DNA of 64,000 nt from Rhizobium sp. CIAT894. GTDB taxonomy: Bacteria > Pseudomonadota > Alphaproteobacteria > Rhizobiales > Rhizobiaceae. A program made the translations under genes and the position numbers. The stretch spans positions 248,001-312,000 of the forward strand of contig NZ_CP020951.1 of assembly GCF_000172795.2 (NCBI RefSeq). The letters are read 5' to 3'. Under the pieces are notes generated by a model. That model worked only from the letters and a program-made list of their open reading frames with translations. It had not been told where the DNA came from and searched no databases. Positions 34,658 through 42,384 of the stretch are shown here, in pieces; positions within the stretch are counted from its first letter, which is position 1; each line of letters opens with the position of its first letter.

Positions 34658-36185
34658 TTCCGGTCGCGGCGCGCACCAGCGCTTCCGGCGAAAGCTGATT
34701 GCGCTCGAAGAGCCCGGCCGACAGGCCTTCCTTCATGACAAGCACACGGTCCGACATGCCGATGATTTCGGGCAGTTCGGAAGAGATCATGATGATGGAG
34801 AGGCCCTCGGCCGCAAGCTCGCTGATGAAGCCGTGGACGGCAGCCTTCGAGCCGATGTCGATGCCCTTTGTGGGTTCATCGAGGATGATGACCTTGGGCA
34901 TGGTGGCGAGCCACTTGCCGATGACGACCTTCTGCTGGTTGCCGCCCGACAGCGTGCCGACCGGCACGGAGAGGGCGGCGGCGCGCAGATCCAGTCGCTC
35001 GGCATATTTGCGGGCGAGCGCGAATTCTTCGGCCGCCTGCAGGAAGCCCTTGCGCGAGGTCCGCGTCAGCGACGGCAGCGTCATGTTCTGATAGATCGGC
35101 ATCGGCAGCGCCAGGCCGTGGCGGCCGCGCTCTTCCGGCACATAGACGATGCCGGCTTTGATCGCATCATGCGGCGAGTTGATCGAAATCTCCCGGCCTT
35201 CGAGCGTCAGCCGGCCGGAGAGCGGCCGGGTGATGCCGAAGAGCGACTGTGCGAGTTCCGACCGTCCGGCGCCGATCAGGCCGTAGATGCCGAGAATCTC
35301 ACCCTTGCGCAGGGTCAGCGAAATATCGCGGAATTCGGTGCGGTGGCTGTATTTTTCCACTTCGAGCACCGGAGCGCCGATCGCCACGTCGATCTTCGGA
35401 AAGGCGTTCTCGACGTCGCGGCCGACCATCATGCGGACGATCTCGTCCTGCGGCGTTTCCTTGAGCCGGCCCTGGCCGACGGCGCGGCCGTCGCGGAAGA
35501 CGACGAAATCGTCGGCGATCTCGTAAAGCTCGTCGAACTTGTGGCTGATGAACAGGATCGCCTTGCCCTGTTCCTTCAGGCTCTTGATGATGCGGAAGAG
35601 ATCGTCGATCTCCTTGCGGGAGAGGGCGGCCGTCGGTTCGTCCATGATGACGATGCGGGCCTCGATCGACAGAGCGCGGGCAATCGCCACCAGGTGGCGC
35701 TGCGCAATCGAGAGGTCTTTCAGCCGGATCGTCGGATCGATATTGCTTTCAAGCGCCGTCAGCAGCGTCTTCGAGCGGCTGTTCATCACCTGCCAGTCGA
35801 TGGTGCGAAAGCGCGTGCGCGGCGCATGGCCGAGGAAGATGTTTTCGGCAACCGTCAGTTCGTCGAACAGCACGGTTTCCTGATGGATAGCGGTGACGCC
35901 GGCATCGATCGCCGCCTGGGCGCTGGCGAAGGTCACTGTCCGGCCGTCGACCAGGATCTCGCCTTCGTTCGGCCGGTAGATGCCGGTCAGGATCTTGACG
36001 AGCGTCGATTTGCCGGCGCCGTTTTCGCCGATCAGCGCCGTCACTGTGCCCGGATGAAGGGCGATGCTGACATTGTCCAGCGCCTTCACGCCGGGAAAGA
36101 TCTGGGAGATGCCGCGCATTTCCAGAATGGCAGGTGCTTCGGGCATGGGGCTGGTATCGTGCTTTTGCGTTGCGGCGTGCATCAT
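34650..36185 (-). CDS. rhaT: Rhamnose ABC transporter ATP-binding protein RhaT
   Basis: The ATPase of the rhamnose importer, about 511 aa, with two ABC domains in one chain as in RbsA/XylG. Domain 1 has Walker A GENGAGKSTLVK and Walker B IVIMDEPTAALS. Domain 2 lacks a perfect Walker A (GLIGAGRSELAQ), the normal degenerate form in this family, but keeps LSGGNQQKVVIGKWL and IILDEPTKGID. I chose ATGATG at 36185, preceded by AAGGTG; the frame upstream runs into a repeat element. This rhizobial rhaT is an ATPase, not the unrelated E. coli RhaT symporter. Confidence 0.92.
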   Translation of the reverse strand: MMHAATQKHDTSPMPEAPAILEMRGISQIFPGVKALDNVSIALHPGTVTALIGENGAGKSTLVKILTGIYRPNEGEILVDGRTVTFASAQAAIDAGVTAIHQETVLFDELTVAENIFLGHAPRTRFRTIDWQVMNSRSKTLLTALESNIDPTIRLKDLSIAQRHLVAIARALSIEARIVIMDEPTAALSRKEIDDLFRIIKSLKEQGKAILFISHKFDELYEIADDFVVFRDGRAVGQGRLKETPQDEIVRMMVGRDVENAFPKIDVAIGAPVLEVEKYSHRTEFRDISLTLRKGEILGIYGLIGAGRSELAQSLFGITRPLSGRLTLEGREISINSPHDAIKAGIVYVPEERGRHGLALPMPIYQNMTLPSLTRTSRKGFLQAAEEFALARKYAERLDLRAAALSVPVGTLSGGNQQKVVIGKWLATMPKVIILDEPTKGIDIGSKAAVHGFISELAAEGLSIIMISSELPEIIGMSDRVLVMKEGLSAGLFERNQLSPEALVRAATGNA

Positions 36186-36200
36186 TCGTTTCACCTTGAA

Positions 36201-36330
36201 AACCCCTCCCCAACCCCTCCCCACAAGGGGTAGGGGCTTGACCCACCGCGATGCCGAGGCTCGCGATGGGCGGGGCGTTGCTTCATATTATCTCCCCTTG
36301 TGGGGGAGATGGCCGGCAGGCCAGAAGGGG
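36201..36330. repeat. Hairpin-bounded intergenic element, copy 1 of family B (rhaS-rhaT gap)
   Basis: About 130 bp between rhaS and rhaT. The left end forms a C-rich/G-rich hairpin (36214-36236, CCCCTCCCC...GGGGTAGGGG). The right end forms ATCTCCCC/GGGGAGAT (36290-36297 with 36303-36310), followed by GGCCGGCAGGCCAGAAGGGG. A relative with the same hairpin-ended layout and a matching GCCGGCAGGC block is at 40501-40650. It separates the binding-protein gene from the ATPase gene within one operon. Confidence 0.75.
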
Positions 36331-36339
36331 TCTTAACGA

Positions 36340-37335
36340 TCAGAAGACCTTGGAGAACTGGTCGATGTTCGAAGCATTGTAGACGAAGGGATCGGCCATG
36401 GCGGCTTCGCCGTTGTCGCCGACCTTGATCTTGCCCATGCGGCCGGCAGGGATTTCGCTGCCCGGCTTGCCGTCGGTCTCGCCCTTGACGAGGCGATAGG
36501 CGATCTGGGTGGCGGAGTAGCCGAGGTCGATCGGGTTCCAGATGGCGAATTCCTTCGTCGCGCCCGACTTGATCGCGCCGGCCATTTCGGACGGCAGGCC
36601 GAGACCGGTGACGTAGACCTTGCCGACGAGGCCCTTGTCTTCGACGACCTTGGAAGCGGCGAGAACGCCGACCGTCGTCGGAGCGACGATGACCTTGACG
36701 TTCGGGTTGGACTTCAGCAGGCCTTCGGCTTCACGATAGGACTTGTCGGAGAGGTCGTCGCCATAGACTGTAGTGACGAGGTTGAGGCCGGCAAAATCCT
36801 TGAGCTGCTTCTTCATCTGGTCGATCCAGATGTTCTGGTTGGTCGAGGTGGTCGTGGCCGACAGGATGGCGAAGTCACCCTTGCCGCCGTCGAGGTGGTC
36901 CTTGACGAGCGTCAGGCACATCTTGCCGATCAGTTCGTTGGACGACGGGTTGAGTTGCAGGATGCGGCCTTCGGGTGCGACGCCGGAATCCCAGGAGATG
37001 ACCTTGATGCCGCGCTGGGCAGCCTTCTTCAGCGCCGGAACGAGCGCGTCGGGGTCGTTGGCCGAAACGGCGATGGCATCGACGCCCTGAGCGATCAGCG
37101 AGTTGATCACTTCGATCTGGCCTTCGGCCGTCGTCGAGGTCGGGCCGGTGTAGATCACTTCTACGCCGCCGAGTTCCTTGGCGGCTTCCTGGGCGCCCTT
37201 GTTGGCGGCGTCGAAGAAGCCGTTGCCGAGCGACTTGACGACGAGGCCGATCTTGATGTCCTTGGCGCTGGCAGTGCCGGCCATCATAGCGACGGCGAGC
37301 GCTGCGCCGAGCGCCAGTGTCTTTGCGAATTTCAT
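36340..37335 (-). CDS. rhaS: Rhamnose-binding periplasmic protein RhaS
   Basis: The substrate-binding protein of the rhamnose importer, 331 aa, of the ribose-binding (Peripla_BP_4) class. A signal peptide (MKFAKTLALGAALAVAMMAG to about residue 24) precedes KDIKIGLVVKSLGNGFFDAANKGAQEAA. The sugar-contact region ISWDSGVAPEGRILQLNPSS is present. TGGGAGGAAAGTGAC gives a strong ribosome-binding site. It heads the transport operon, 48 bases after rhaR. This RhaS is unrelated to the E. coli AraC-type activator of the same name. Confidence 0.93.
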   Translation of the reverse strand: MKFAKTLALGAALAVAMMAGTASAKDIKIGLVVKSLGNGFFDAANKGAQEAAKELGGVEVIYTGPTSTTAEGQIEVINSLIAQGVDAIAVSANDPDALVPALKKAAQRGIKVISWDSGVAPEGRILQLNPSSNELIGKMCLTLVKDHLDGGKGDFAILSATTTSTNQNIWIDQMKKQLKDFAGLNLVTTVYGDDLSDKSYREAEGLLKSNPNVKVIVAPTTVGVLAASKVVEDKGLVGKVYVTGLGLPSEMAGAIKSGATKEFAIWNPIDLGYSATQIAYRLVKGETDGKPGSEIPAGRMGKIKVGDNGEAAMADPFVYNASNIDQFSKVF

Positions 37336-37383
37336 GTCACTTTCCTCCCATTAAGATTTAGACTTCCACACCTCGGCGGCGCC

Positions 37384-38196
37384 TCATGCGACCGACGAGG
37401 AATCCTCCTTCGCAAGCTGCGCCACCGGGGTCGCGACAATCAGCCGGACACCGGCATTCTCGACCATGCGAGCTGCCTCTTCTGAAATCCCGTCATCGGT
37501 GATGATCGCAGTGACGCGGTCGAGCGCGCAGAGAATGAGGCTCGACCGGCGATTGAATTTGCTTGAATCGACCATGACGACGAGTTCGTCGGCCTGGTGC
37601 ATCAGCTTCTGCTCGCTCTGGATGATGAGGGCGTCCGCCTCCATGATGCCGAGCGGGCCGACGCCCTGCGCGCCGATGAACATGCGCCGCGCATAAAAAT
37701 TGCGGATCGCGTCATTGTCGAAAGGCGACAGGATCAGGCTCTGCTCGCGATAGATCGCGCCGCCCGGCACCGTCACCGTGTTTTTCGAATGCTTCACCAG
37801 ATGTTCGGCAATGGCGAACGAGTTGGTCATCACCTGCAGGCGGTGGCCGGCCATGTAATGCACCATCTGGAAGGTCGTCGTGCCGCCATTGATGATGATG
37901 GCGTCGCCGGCCTCGCAGAGTTCGACGGCGGCGCGCGCAATTGCGCGTTTTTTATCGATATTGACCGATTCTGAAACCCGGAAGGGTCGGCCGGCGAGAT
38001 TGCCGAGCTGCGGCGGATGCACCGCCTCCGCGCCGCCGCGGACGCGGCGGATCTTGCCCTGCACGTGAAGGGCCGCAATATCGCGCCGGATTGTCGCTTC
38101 AGAAGCTTCCGTCAATTCGGAAATGTCCTGGATCGTGACGACGGACTTTTCCTGAACGGCGCTTAAGATAATGCGATGACGTTCGCGTTCGTGCAT
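37384..38196 (-). CDS. rhaR: DeoR-family repressor of rhamnose genes RhaR
   Basis: A DeoR/GlpR-type regulator, 270 aa. The N-terminal winged helix (MHERERHRIILSAVQEK, then VTIQDISELTEASEATIRRDIAAL) is followed by a sugar-phosphate-sensing domain with the conserved ISWD-like IIINGGTTTFQMVHYM and IGAQGV blocks. In R. leguminosarum RhaR is reported as a negative regulator of the rha operons, probably released by a rhamnose-phosphate intermediate. GAGGAGGAGCCCA precedes the start. Operator-like repeats lie between it and rhaD (38251-38303). Confidence 0.92.
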   Translation of the reverse strand: MHERERHRIILSAVQEKSVVTIQDISELTEASEATIRRDIAALHVQGKIRRVRGGAEAVHPPQLGNLAGRPFRVSESVNIDKKRAIARAAVELCEAGDAIIINGGTTTFQMVHYMAGHRLQVMTNSFAIAEHLVKHSKNTVTVPGGAIYREQSLILSPFDNDAIRNFYARRMFIGAQGVGPLGIMEADALIIQSEQKLMHQADELVVMVDSSKFNRRSSLILCALDRVTAIITDDGISEEAARMVENAGVRLIVATPVAQLAKEDSSSVA

Positions 38197-38240
38197 TGGG
38201 CTCCTCCTCTTGTCATATTTATTTCGTATCCGTTAAAGAC

Positions 38241-38336
38241 TGTCAATCACAAACGATCATAAATTTTCATATTGCGCTGCACAATAATCGAATTTGATCG
38301 TTTTCGATTGACAAGCGCACTTTTGATGCGCGATAC
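38241..38336. promoter_or_regulatory. Divergent rhaR/rhaD promoters and candidate RhaR operator
   Basis: A perfect 9-bp inverted repeat, AAACGATCA (38251-38259) and TGATCGTTT (38295-38303), lies between two outward-facing -35 elements: TTGACA on the plus strand (38308-38313) for rhaD, and TTGACA on the minus strand (38241-38246) for rhaR-rhaSTPQUK. -10 candidates are weak (GATACC at 38332-38337; AATAAA on the minus strand). The intervening bases are very AT-rich and contain further ATCGA and GATCG fragments. A DeoR-type protein bridging the two half-sites would silence both directions. Confidence 0.6.
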
Positions 38337-38393
38337 CGTGAGCGAAAGGGCGCGCTGATCGCTGCGCCTTGCAAGCCTATATGGGAGGATGAC

Positions 38394-40490
38394 ATGGCGG
38401 CGAACGTCCGGCTTCTGGAAAACCGGTGGGATGATGGTTATGCGGCAGGCCTCGATGAGCCCGGCAAGCTGCTCTATCGCTCCAATCTGCTCGGCGCCGA
38501 CAAGCGCATCACCAATTACGGCGGCGGCAACACCTCGGCGAAGGTGATGGAAACCGATCCGTTGACAGGCGGCAAGGTCAAGGTGCTTTGGGTCAAGGGC
38601 TCGGGTGGCGACGTCGGCACCATCAAGCTCGACGGTTTTGCTACGCTTTACCAGGACAAGCTGGAATCGCTGAAAGGCATCTATAAGGGTGTCGAGGACG
38701 AGGACCGCATGGTCGGCTTCCTGCCGCATTGCACCTTCAACCTGAACGGCCGCGCTGCCTCGATCGACACGCCGCTGCACGGTTTCGTGCCGTTCACCCA
38801 TGTCGACCACATGCATCCCGATGCGATCATCGCCATCGCCGCATCGAAGAATTCCAGGGAATTGACACAGCAGATCTTCGGCGACGAGATCGGCTGGCTG
38901 CCCTGGCGCCGTCCGGGCTTCCAGCTCGGCCTCGATCTCGAAGCTTTCGTCAAGGCGAACCCGAGCGCCAAGGGCGTCGTGCTCGAAAGCCATGGTCTCT
39001 TCACCTGGGCAAATGACGCCAAGGCTTGCTACGAGCTGACGCTCGAGATCATCAACAAGGCGATCGAATGGTTTGCCGGTCAGGCTGAGGGCAAGACGAT
39101 TTTCGGCGGCGCCGTTTCCGAGAGCTTGCCGGTTGCCGAACGCCGCGCCATCGCCGCCCGGCTGATGCCGGAGATTCGCGGCCGCATCGGCAAGCAGGAA
39201 CGCAAGCTCGGGCATTTCGACGATCAGGACGCCGTCCTCGAATTCGTCAATTCCAGGGATTTGCGTCCGCTCGGCGCGCTCGGCACCAGCTGCCCCGATC
39301 ATTTCCTGCGCACCAAGATCCGGCCGCTGATCGTCGATTTCGATCCCGCCAAGCCGGATGTCGATGCGATCGTCGCCGGCCTCGACAACGCGCTGGAAGA
39401 TTACCGCGCCGATTACGCCCGCTATTACAACGACTGCAAGCATGACAATTCGCCCGCCATGCGCGACGCCAATCCTGTCATCTTCCTTGTTCCCGGCGTC
39501 GGCATGCTGTCCTTTGCCCGCGACAAGGCGACGTCACGCATCGCCAGCGAATTCTACGTCAACGCCATCAACGTCATGCGCGGCGCCTCGACGGTTTCGG
39601 AATATCAGGGCCTGCCGGAGCAGGAAGCTTTCGATATCGAATACTGGCTGCTCGAAGAGGCGAAGCTCCAGCGCATGCCGAAGCCGAAGAGCCTCGCAGG
39701 CCGGGTGGCTTTCGTCACCGGCGGCGCCGGCGGCATCGGCCGGGCAACGGCCGCCCGTCTCGTCGGCGAGGGCGTCTGCGTCGTGCTTGCCGATATCGAC
39801 CAGGCGGCGCTCGAAGCCACGGAAGCCGATTTCGTCAAGAAATACGGGACTGACGCCGTGCGCAGCGTCCGGCTCGACGTCACCAAGGAAGATGCGGTGA
39901 TCGCCTCCTTCACGGAAGCGTCCGTCGAATTCGGCGGCGTCGATATCCTCGTCTCGAATGCCGGCATCGCCTCCTCCGCGCCGATCGAAGCCACCGAGCT
40001 TTCGACCTGGAACCGCAATATCGATATTCTGGCGACCGGCTATTTCCTGGTTTCGCGCGAAGCCTTCCGCCTGTTCCGCCGTCAGGCGCTCGGCGGCAAC
40101 ATCGTCTTCGTCGCCTCGAAAAACGGCCTTGCCGCCTCGCCGAATGCCTCGGCCTACTGCACGGCAAAGGCCGCCGAAATCCATCTCGCCCGCTGCCTGG
40201 CCTTGGAAGGTGCTGATGCCGGCATTCGCGTCAACACCGTCAACCCCGATGCGGTGCTGCGCGGCTCGAAGATCTGGAGCGGTGAGTGGCGCGAACAGCG
40301 CGCCGCCTCCTCGAAGATCGAGGTTGACGATCTCGAGGAGCATTACCGCAAGCGTTCGATGCTGAAACTCAATGTGTTTCCGGAGGATATCGCCGAGGCG
40401 ATCTACTTCCTGGCCTCGGACCTTTCGGCAAAGTCGACCGGCAATATCATCAACGTCGATGCCGGCAACGTGCAGAGTTTTACGCGGTAG
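38394..40490 (+). CDS. rhaD: Bifunctional rhamnulose-1-phosphate aldolase / short-chain alcohol dehydrogenase RhaD
   Basis: A 698-aa fusion. The N-terminal class II aldolase/adducin domain (about 20-400) has the early GGGNTSAKVME motif and the metal histidines in HVDHMHPDAIIAIAA and ESHGLFTWA; it splits rhamnulose-1-phosphate. The C-terminal short-chain dehydrogenase domain (about 430-698) has VTGGAGGIGRATAARL, NAGIASSAPIE and catalytic YCTAKAAEIH; it probably handles the L-lactaldehyde released. The two domains in one protein are the common form in rhizobia, Bacillus and others. GGGAGGATGAC precedes the start. It reads divergently from rhaR and is followed by rhaI. Confidence 0.94.
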   Translation: MAANVRLLENRWDDGYAAGLDEPGKLLYRSNLLGADKRITNYGGGNTSAKVMETDPLTGGKVKVLWVKGSGGDVGTIKLDGFATLYQDKLESLKGIYKGVEDEDRMVGFLPHCTFNLNGRAASIDTPLHGFVPFTHVDHMHPDAIIAIAASKNSRELTQQIFGDEIGWLPWRRPGFQLGLDLEAFVKANPSAKGVVLESHGLFTWANDAKACYELTLEIINKAIEWFAGQAEGKTIFGGAVSESLPVAERRAIAARLMPEIRGRIGKQERKLGHFDDQDAVLEFVNSRDLRPLGALGTSCPDHFLRTKIRPLIVDFDPAKPDVDAIVAGLDNALEDYRADYARYYNDCKHDNSPAMRDANPVIFLVPGVGMLSFARDKATSRIASEFYVNAINVMRGASTVSEYQGLPEQEAFDIEYWLLEEAKLQRMPKPKSLAGRVAFVTGGAGGIGRATAARLVGEGVCVVLADIDQAALEATEADFVKKYGTDAVRSVRLDVTKEDAVIASFTEASVEFGGVDILVSNAGIASSAPIEATELSTWNRNIDILATGYFLVSREAFRLFRRQALGGNIVFVASKNGLAASPNASAYCTAKAAEIHLARCLALEGADAGIRVNTVNPDAVLRGSKIWSGEWREQRAASSKIEVDDLEEHYRKRSMLKLNVFPEDIAEAIYFLASDLSAKSTGNIINVDAGNVQSFTR

Positions 40491-40500
40491 GGCGTGGTCT

Positions 40501-40650
40501 CTTCTCCCCAGCGGGGAGAAGATGCCGGCAGGCAGATGAGGGGGACGCAGAGCGAAGCGATGCGTGTTCTGAGCGGGAAGCGAAGAACTATTGGCGTCAT
40601 GCCGTGTCGCCCCGACCCTTCGGGCCACCTTCTCCCCGCCGGGGAGAAGG
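40501..40650. repeat. Hairpin-bounded intergenic element, copy 2 of family B (rhaD-rhaI gap)
   Basis: 150 bp bounded by two nearly identical perfect hairpins: CTTCTCCCC/GGGGAGAAG with loop AGC (40501-40521) and the same arms with loop GCC (40629-40649). A GCCGGCAGGCAGATGAGGGG segment follows the left hairpin, and the right hairpin is preceded by CGACCCTTCGGGCCAC. It fills most of the 187-base gap between rhaD and rhaI. The same arrangement occurs at 36201-36330 in the other rha operon. Such boundary hairpins are, from memory, common in Rhizobiales. Confidence 0.8.
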
Positions 40651-40677
40651 GAAGAGAGAAACAATCGGGAGGTAGAA

Positions 40678-41970
40678 ATGGCCGAGTTCAGGATCGCGCA
40701 GGATCTGGTCGCGACAGAAAACGACAAGCGGGCAGCCGCATTGAAAGCCGATTACGAGGCGCTGGGCGCGAACCTTGACCGCCGCGGCGTCGATATCGAA
40801 GCAATCACCCGCAAGGTCGCCGAATTTTTTGTCGCCGTTCCCTCCTGGGGTGTGGGCACCGGCGGCACGCGCTTTGCCCGCTTCCCGGGCAGCGGCGAGC
40901 CGCGCGGCATCTTCGACAAGCTCGACGATTGCGCCGTTATCAACCAGCTGACCCAGGCGACCCCGAATGTCTCGCTGCATATTCCCTGGGACAAGGCGGA
41001 TGCGCGCGAATTGAAGGCCAAGGGCGATGCGCTCGGTCTCGGATTCGACGCGATGAATTCGAACACCTTTTCCGATGCGCCGGGGCAGGCCCATTCCTAT
41101 AAATACGGCTCGCTCAGCCATACCGATGCGGCGACGCGGGCGCAGGCGGTCGAGCATAATCTCGAATGCATCGAGATCGGCAACGCGATCGGCTCCAAGG
41201 CGCTCACCGTCTGGATCGGCGACGGCTCGAACTTCCCCGGCCAGAGCAATTTCACGAGGGCATTCGAACGTTATCTCGCCTCGATGGCCGATATCTACAA
41301 GGCGCTGCCCGACGATTGGAAGCTGTTCTCCGAGCACAAGATGTACGAGCCGGCCTTCTATTCGACAATCGTGCAGGACTGGGGCACCAACTACCTGATC
41401 GCCCAGACGCTCGGCCCCAAGGCCCATTGCCTCGTCGATCTCGGCCATCATGCGCCGAACACCAATATCGAGATGATCGTCGCCCGCCTGATCCAGTTCG
41501 GCAAGCTCGGCGGTTTCCACTTCAACGATTCGAAATATGGCGACGACGATCTCGACGCCGGCGCGATCGATCCCTACCGGCTGTTCCTGGTCTTCAACGA
41601 GCTGGTGGATGCCGAGCAGCGCGGCGTCAACGACTTCAACCCGGCCCATATGATCGACCAGTCGCATAATGTCACCGACCCGATCGAAAGCCTGATCAAC
41701 AGCGCCAACGAAATCCGCCGCGCCTATGCGCAGGCGCTGCTCGTCGACCGCAAGGCGCTCGACGGCTATCAGCAGGACAATGACGCGCTGATGGCGTCGG
41801 AAACGCTGAAGCGCGCTTATCGCGCCGATGTCGAGCCGATCCTTGCCGAAGCGCGCCGCCGGGCCGGCGGCGCGATCGACCCGATCGCCGCCTACCGCGC
41901 CAGCGGTTATCGCAACAAGGTGGCGGCCGAACGCCCGGCTTCGGTTGCCGGCGGCGGCGGTATCATCTGA
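40678..41970 (+). CDS. rhaI: L-rhamnose isomerase RhaI
   Basis: A cytoplasmic TIM-barrel isomerase (xylose-isomerase-like) converting L-rhamnose to L-rhamnulose, 430 aa. It is of the RhaI type found in rhizobia and Pseudomonas stutzeri rather than E. coli RhaA. Metal and substrate residues are in LFSEHKMYEPAFYSTI (Glu, His, Lys), LVDLGHHAPNTNIE and GGFHFNDSKYGDDDLDAG. I chose ATG 40678, which has GGGAGGTAGAA just upstream; an earlier ATG at 40591 would translate the repeat element. It ends in a strong hairpin. Confidence 0.93.
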   Translation: MAEFRIAQDLVATENDKRAAALKADYEALGANLDRRGVDIEAITRKVAEFFVAVPSWGVGTGGTRFARFPGSGEPRGIFDKLDDCAVINQLTQATPNVSLHIPWDKADARELKAKGDALGLGFDAMNSNTFSDAPGQAHSYKYGSLSHTDAATRAQAVEHNLECIEIGNAIGSKALTVWIGDGSNFPGQSNFTRAFERYLASMADIYKALPDDWKLFSEHKMYEPAFYSTIVQDWGTNYLIAQTLGPKAHCLVDLGHHAPNTNIEMIVARLIQFGKLGGFHFNDSKYGDDDLDAGAIDPYRLFLVFNELVDAEQRGVNDFNPAHMIDQSHNVTDPIESLINSANEIRRAYAQALLVDRKALDGYQQDNDALMASETLKRAYRADVEPILAEARRRAGGAIDPIAAYRASGYRNKVAAERPASVAGGGGII

Positions 41971-41977
41971 GTTTAAA

Positions 41978-42006
41978 TTGCCGGCAGCACAGGGTGCTGC
42001 CGGCAA
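41978..42006 (+). terminator. Strong hairpin after rhaI
   Basis: A perfect 13-bp stem, TTGCCGGCAGCAC (41978-41990) and GTGCTGCCGGCAA (41994-42006), with a three-base loop. It starts 8 bases after the rhaI stop codon. No long T-run follows on the plus strand, though TTTAAA precedes it. Most likely it ends or protects the rhaDI transcript. Confidence 0.65.
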
Positions 42007-42384
42007 TCGCCCTTTACGGCTTTCAGGCGACGGCGATCTGGCGGGTGGCGATATCCAGCCTGGCGCCAGCAGCTGCGTGTCGCCGTCGCGCTCGCCAACG
42101 GCACGATCCAAGCGATCGACGCCTTCGCCCATGCGGACCATCTCGCATGCGTCGACCATTCAGTTTTCCCGACCTGTTTTGCACGACGGCGCGTTGCCGA
42201 AAACAGCGTGCCCGCCGGTATTATTGCACAGTCATCATACGTCATTTTTCTTGACACAGACGCTGCTGCTTATATTCTGCTATAAAGATTAGTGATCCAT
42301 AATTATGGAATTACCGGAAAGCGGTAGGATTCCATCATCCTCCACGACGACCAGCAGACGGATCGCCGCAATGCGGAGCGATTC
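42007..42384. other. Gap between rhaI and the amidohydrolase: possible gene remnant plus promoter
   Basis: 378 bases without an acceptable gene. The plus-strand frame from about 42031 to 42285 is open without a start codon and shows coding-like third-position GC over about 42079-42160 (RVAVALANGTIQAIDAFAHA). It may be a decayed fragment, but I could not match it to a family. Downstream of it lies a promoter-like sequence (42252-42279). The bases from 42285 to 42384 are the leader of the amidohydrolase gene. Confidence 0.3.
42252..42279 (+). promoter_or_regulatory. Sigma-70-like promoter for the amidohydrolase gene
   Basis: A perfect -35 hexamer TTGACA (42252-42257), a 16-base spacer, then TATTCT (42274-42279) as -10. 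It lies about 105 bases upstream of the ATG at 42385. The surrounding sequence is AT-rich compared with the rest of the window. Confidence 0.6.

Noticed and set aside
34257..36233. Plus-strand frame of 658 aa
   Set aside because: Antisense to rhaP and rhaT; no recognisable protein features.
40597..42159. Minus-strand frame of 520 aa
   Set aside because: Antisense to rhaI, which has metal-site motifs and a strong ribosome-binding site.
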